A DNA stretch of 5,189 nt from Pseudomonadota bacterium (GTDB lineage Bacteria > Pseudomonadota > Alphaproteobacteria > Rhizobiales > Rhizobiaceae), in contig JAEYXI010000109.1 of assembly GCA_023428515.1 (NCBI GenBank), forward strand, positions 1-5,189, given 5' to 3'. A program made the position numbers and the translations under genes. The notes beneath the pieces were generated by a model. It made no database searches. It had not been told where the DNA came from and saw only the letters and a program-made list of their open reading frames with translations. Shown piece by piece: positions 4,694 to 5,189 of the stretch (position 1 is its first letter; every line of letters begins with the position of its first letter).

Positions 4694-5189
4694 ACTACGC
4701 TGGTCATCGTCGCCTCGCCGGGCACCGGCGTCGTCTACACGCTGGCCGCCGGTCTTTCGCGGGGATGGCGTGCCAGCCTGCTCGCGGCGTTTGCCTGTAC
4801 GCTTGGCATCGTGCCGCATCTTGTGGCGGCGCTCACCGGCCTTGCCGCGCTGCTCCACGCCAGTGCGCTTGCCTTCACGATCGTGAAATATCTCGGCGTC
4901 GCCTACCTGCTCTACATGGCCTGGCAGTCGCTGCGCGCGAACGGTGCGCTGAAGGTCGAGGCCGGCGCGGACCAGCGCTCGGGCTTCCGCATTGTTGTCG
5001 ACGGCGTGCTGGTGAACATCCTCAATCCAAAACTGTCGATCTTCTTCGTCGCCTTCCTGCCGCAGTTCATCTCGCCCGGCGAGCCGCATCAACTGCTCAG
5101 GATGCTGGAATTGTCGGGCGTGTTCATGGCCGCGACCTTCGTCATCTTCGCCATCTACGGCGTCTTCGCCGCCGCGATGCGCGACCGCG
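4673..5189 (+). CDS. LysE/RhtB-family amino-acid exporter (3' truncated by window end)
   Basis: The first 172 codons of a LysE/RhtB-type inner-membrane translocator are present; a typical member has about 205-210 residues, so roughly 35 are missing beyond the window. The start is ATG 4673, giving MSIEFLLTTLVIVASPGTGV; family members usually begin this way, with SPGTG replacing the common PGP. Other hallmarks are LAAGLSRGWRASLLAAFACT (residues 24-43), LGIVPHLVAALTGLAALLH, VKYLGVAYLLYMAWQSLR (71-88) and the conserved VNILNPKLSIFFVAFLPQFI (114-133). Five or six hydrophobic segments are visible. Members export amino acids or related compounds such as lysine, threonine or homoserine derivatives; specificity cannot be inferred here. 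It lies 45 bp after the MFS gene with no terminator or convincing promoter between them, so it is probably co-transcribed under MarR control. Confidence 0.9.
   Translation, partial: MSIEFLLTTLVIVASPGTGVVYTLAAGLSRGWRASLLAAFACTLGIVPHLVAALTGLAALLHASALAFTIVKYLGVAYLLYMAWQSLRANGALKVEAGADQRSGFRIVVDGVLVNILNPKLSIFFVAFLPQFISPGEPHQLLRMLELSGVFMAATFVIFAIYGVFAAAMRDR

Noticed and set aside
3965..5092. Long minus-strand open frame (375 codons) opposite the MFS and LysE-family genes
   Set aside because: Its translation is a low-complexity R/E/G/D/Q/H-rich sequence typical of the antisense of GC-rich membrane-protein genes, and the plus strand encodes recognisable proteins.

Overview
The window looks like chromosomal DNA from a GC-rich alphaproteobacterium, most likely Rhizobiales (Mesorhizobium/Phyllobacteriaceae-like). 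This rests on the C-terminus of the housekeeping sigma factor RpoD, which ends in RKLRSFLDS, on the codon use, and on the types of proteins present. No mobile element, CRISPR array, tRNA or rRNA is visible.

Layout. Positions 1-99 are the 3' end of rpoD (+), ending in a 20-bp tandem duplication that covers the stop codon and runs into an intrinsic terminator (127-150). Convergent to it is a minus-strand membrane protein of the Coa1-like family (161-805). A 257-bp divergent intergenic region (806-1062) holds a helically phased TGCGA/TCGCA repeat cluster and two mutually exclusive hairpins. It leads into a plus-strand SAM-dependent methyltransferase-like gene (1063-1926), which is followed by a perfect 10-bp stem-loop (1950-1980). 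After a 224-bp gap (1927-2150) comes a two-gene unit: a small GYD-domain protein (2151-2444) and a DCC/DUF393 thiol-disulfide oxidoreductase-like protein (2455-2829).

The last third is a likely efflux module: a MarR-family repressor (2869-3264), an MFS transporter (3332-4627) and a LysE/RhtB-family exporter that runs off the window end (4673-5189). Nearly identical palindromes, CGGGTATATACCCG and CGGGTATCTACCCG, lie just before marR and just before the MFS gene, and nowhere else in the window. They are probably the MarR operators. The simplest model is that MarR represses itself and the MFS-LysE unit, and that a small-molecule or redox signal relieves repression. The ligand and the exported compound cannot be read from the sequence.

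Nothing here is clearly a new biological system. The points most worth checking are the paired MarR operators with an apparently leaderless marR, the phased repeat cluster in the Coa1-like/methyltransferase intergenic region, the enlarged beta1-beta2 segment of the methyltransferase-like protein, and a possible Shine-Dalgarno-sequestering fold at the LysE gene start.
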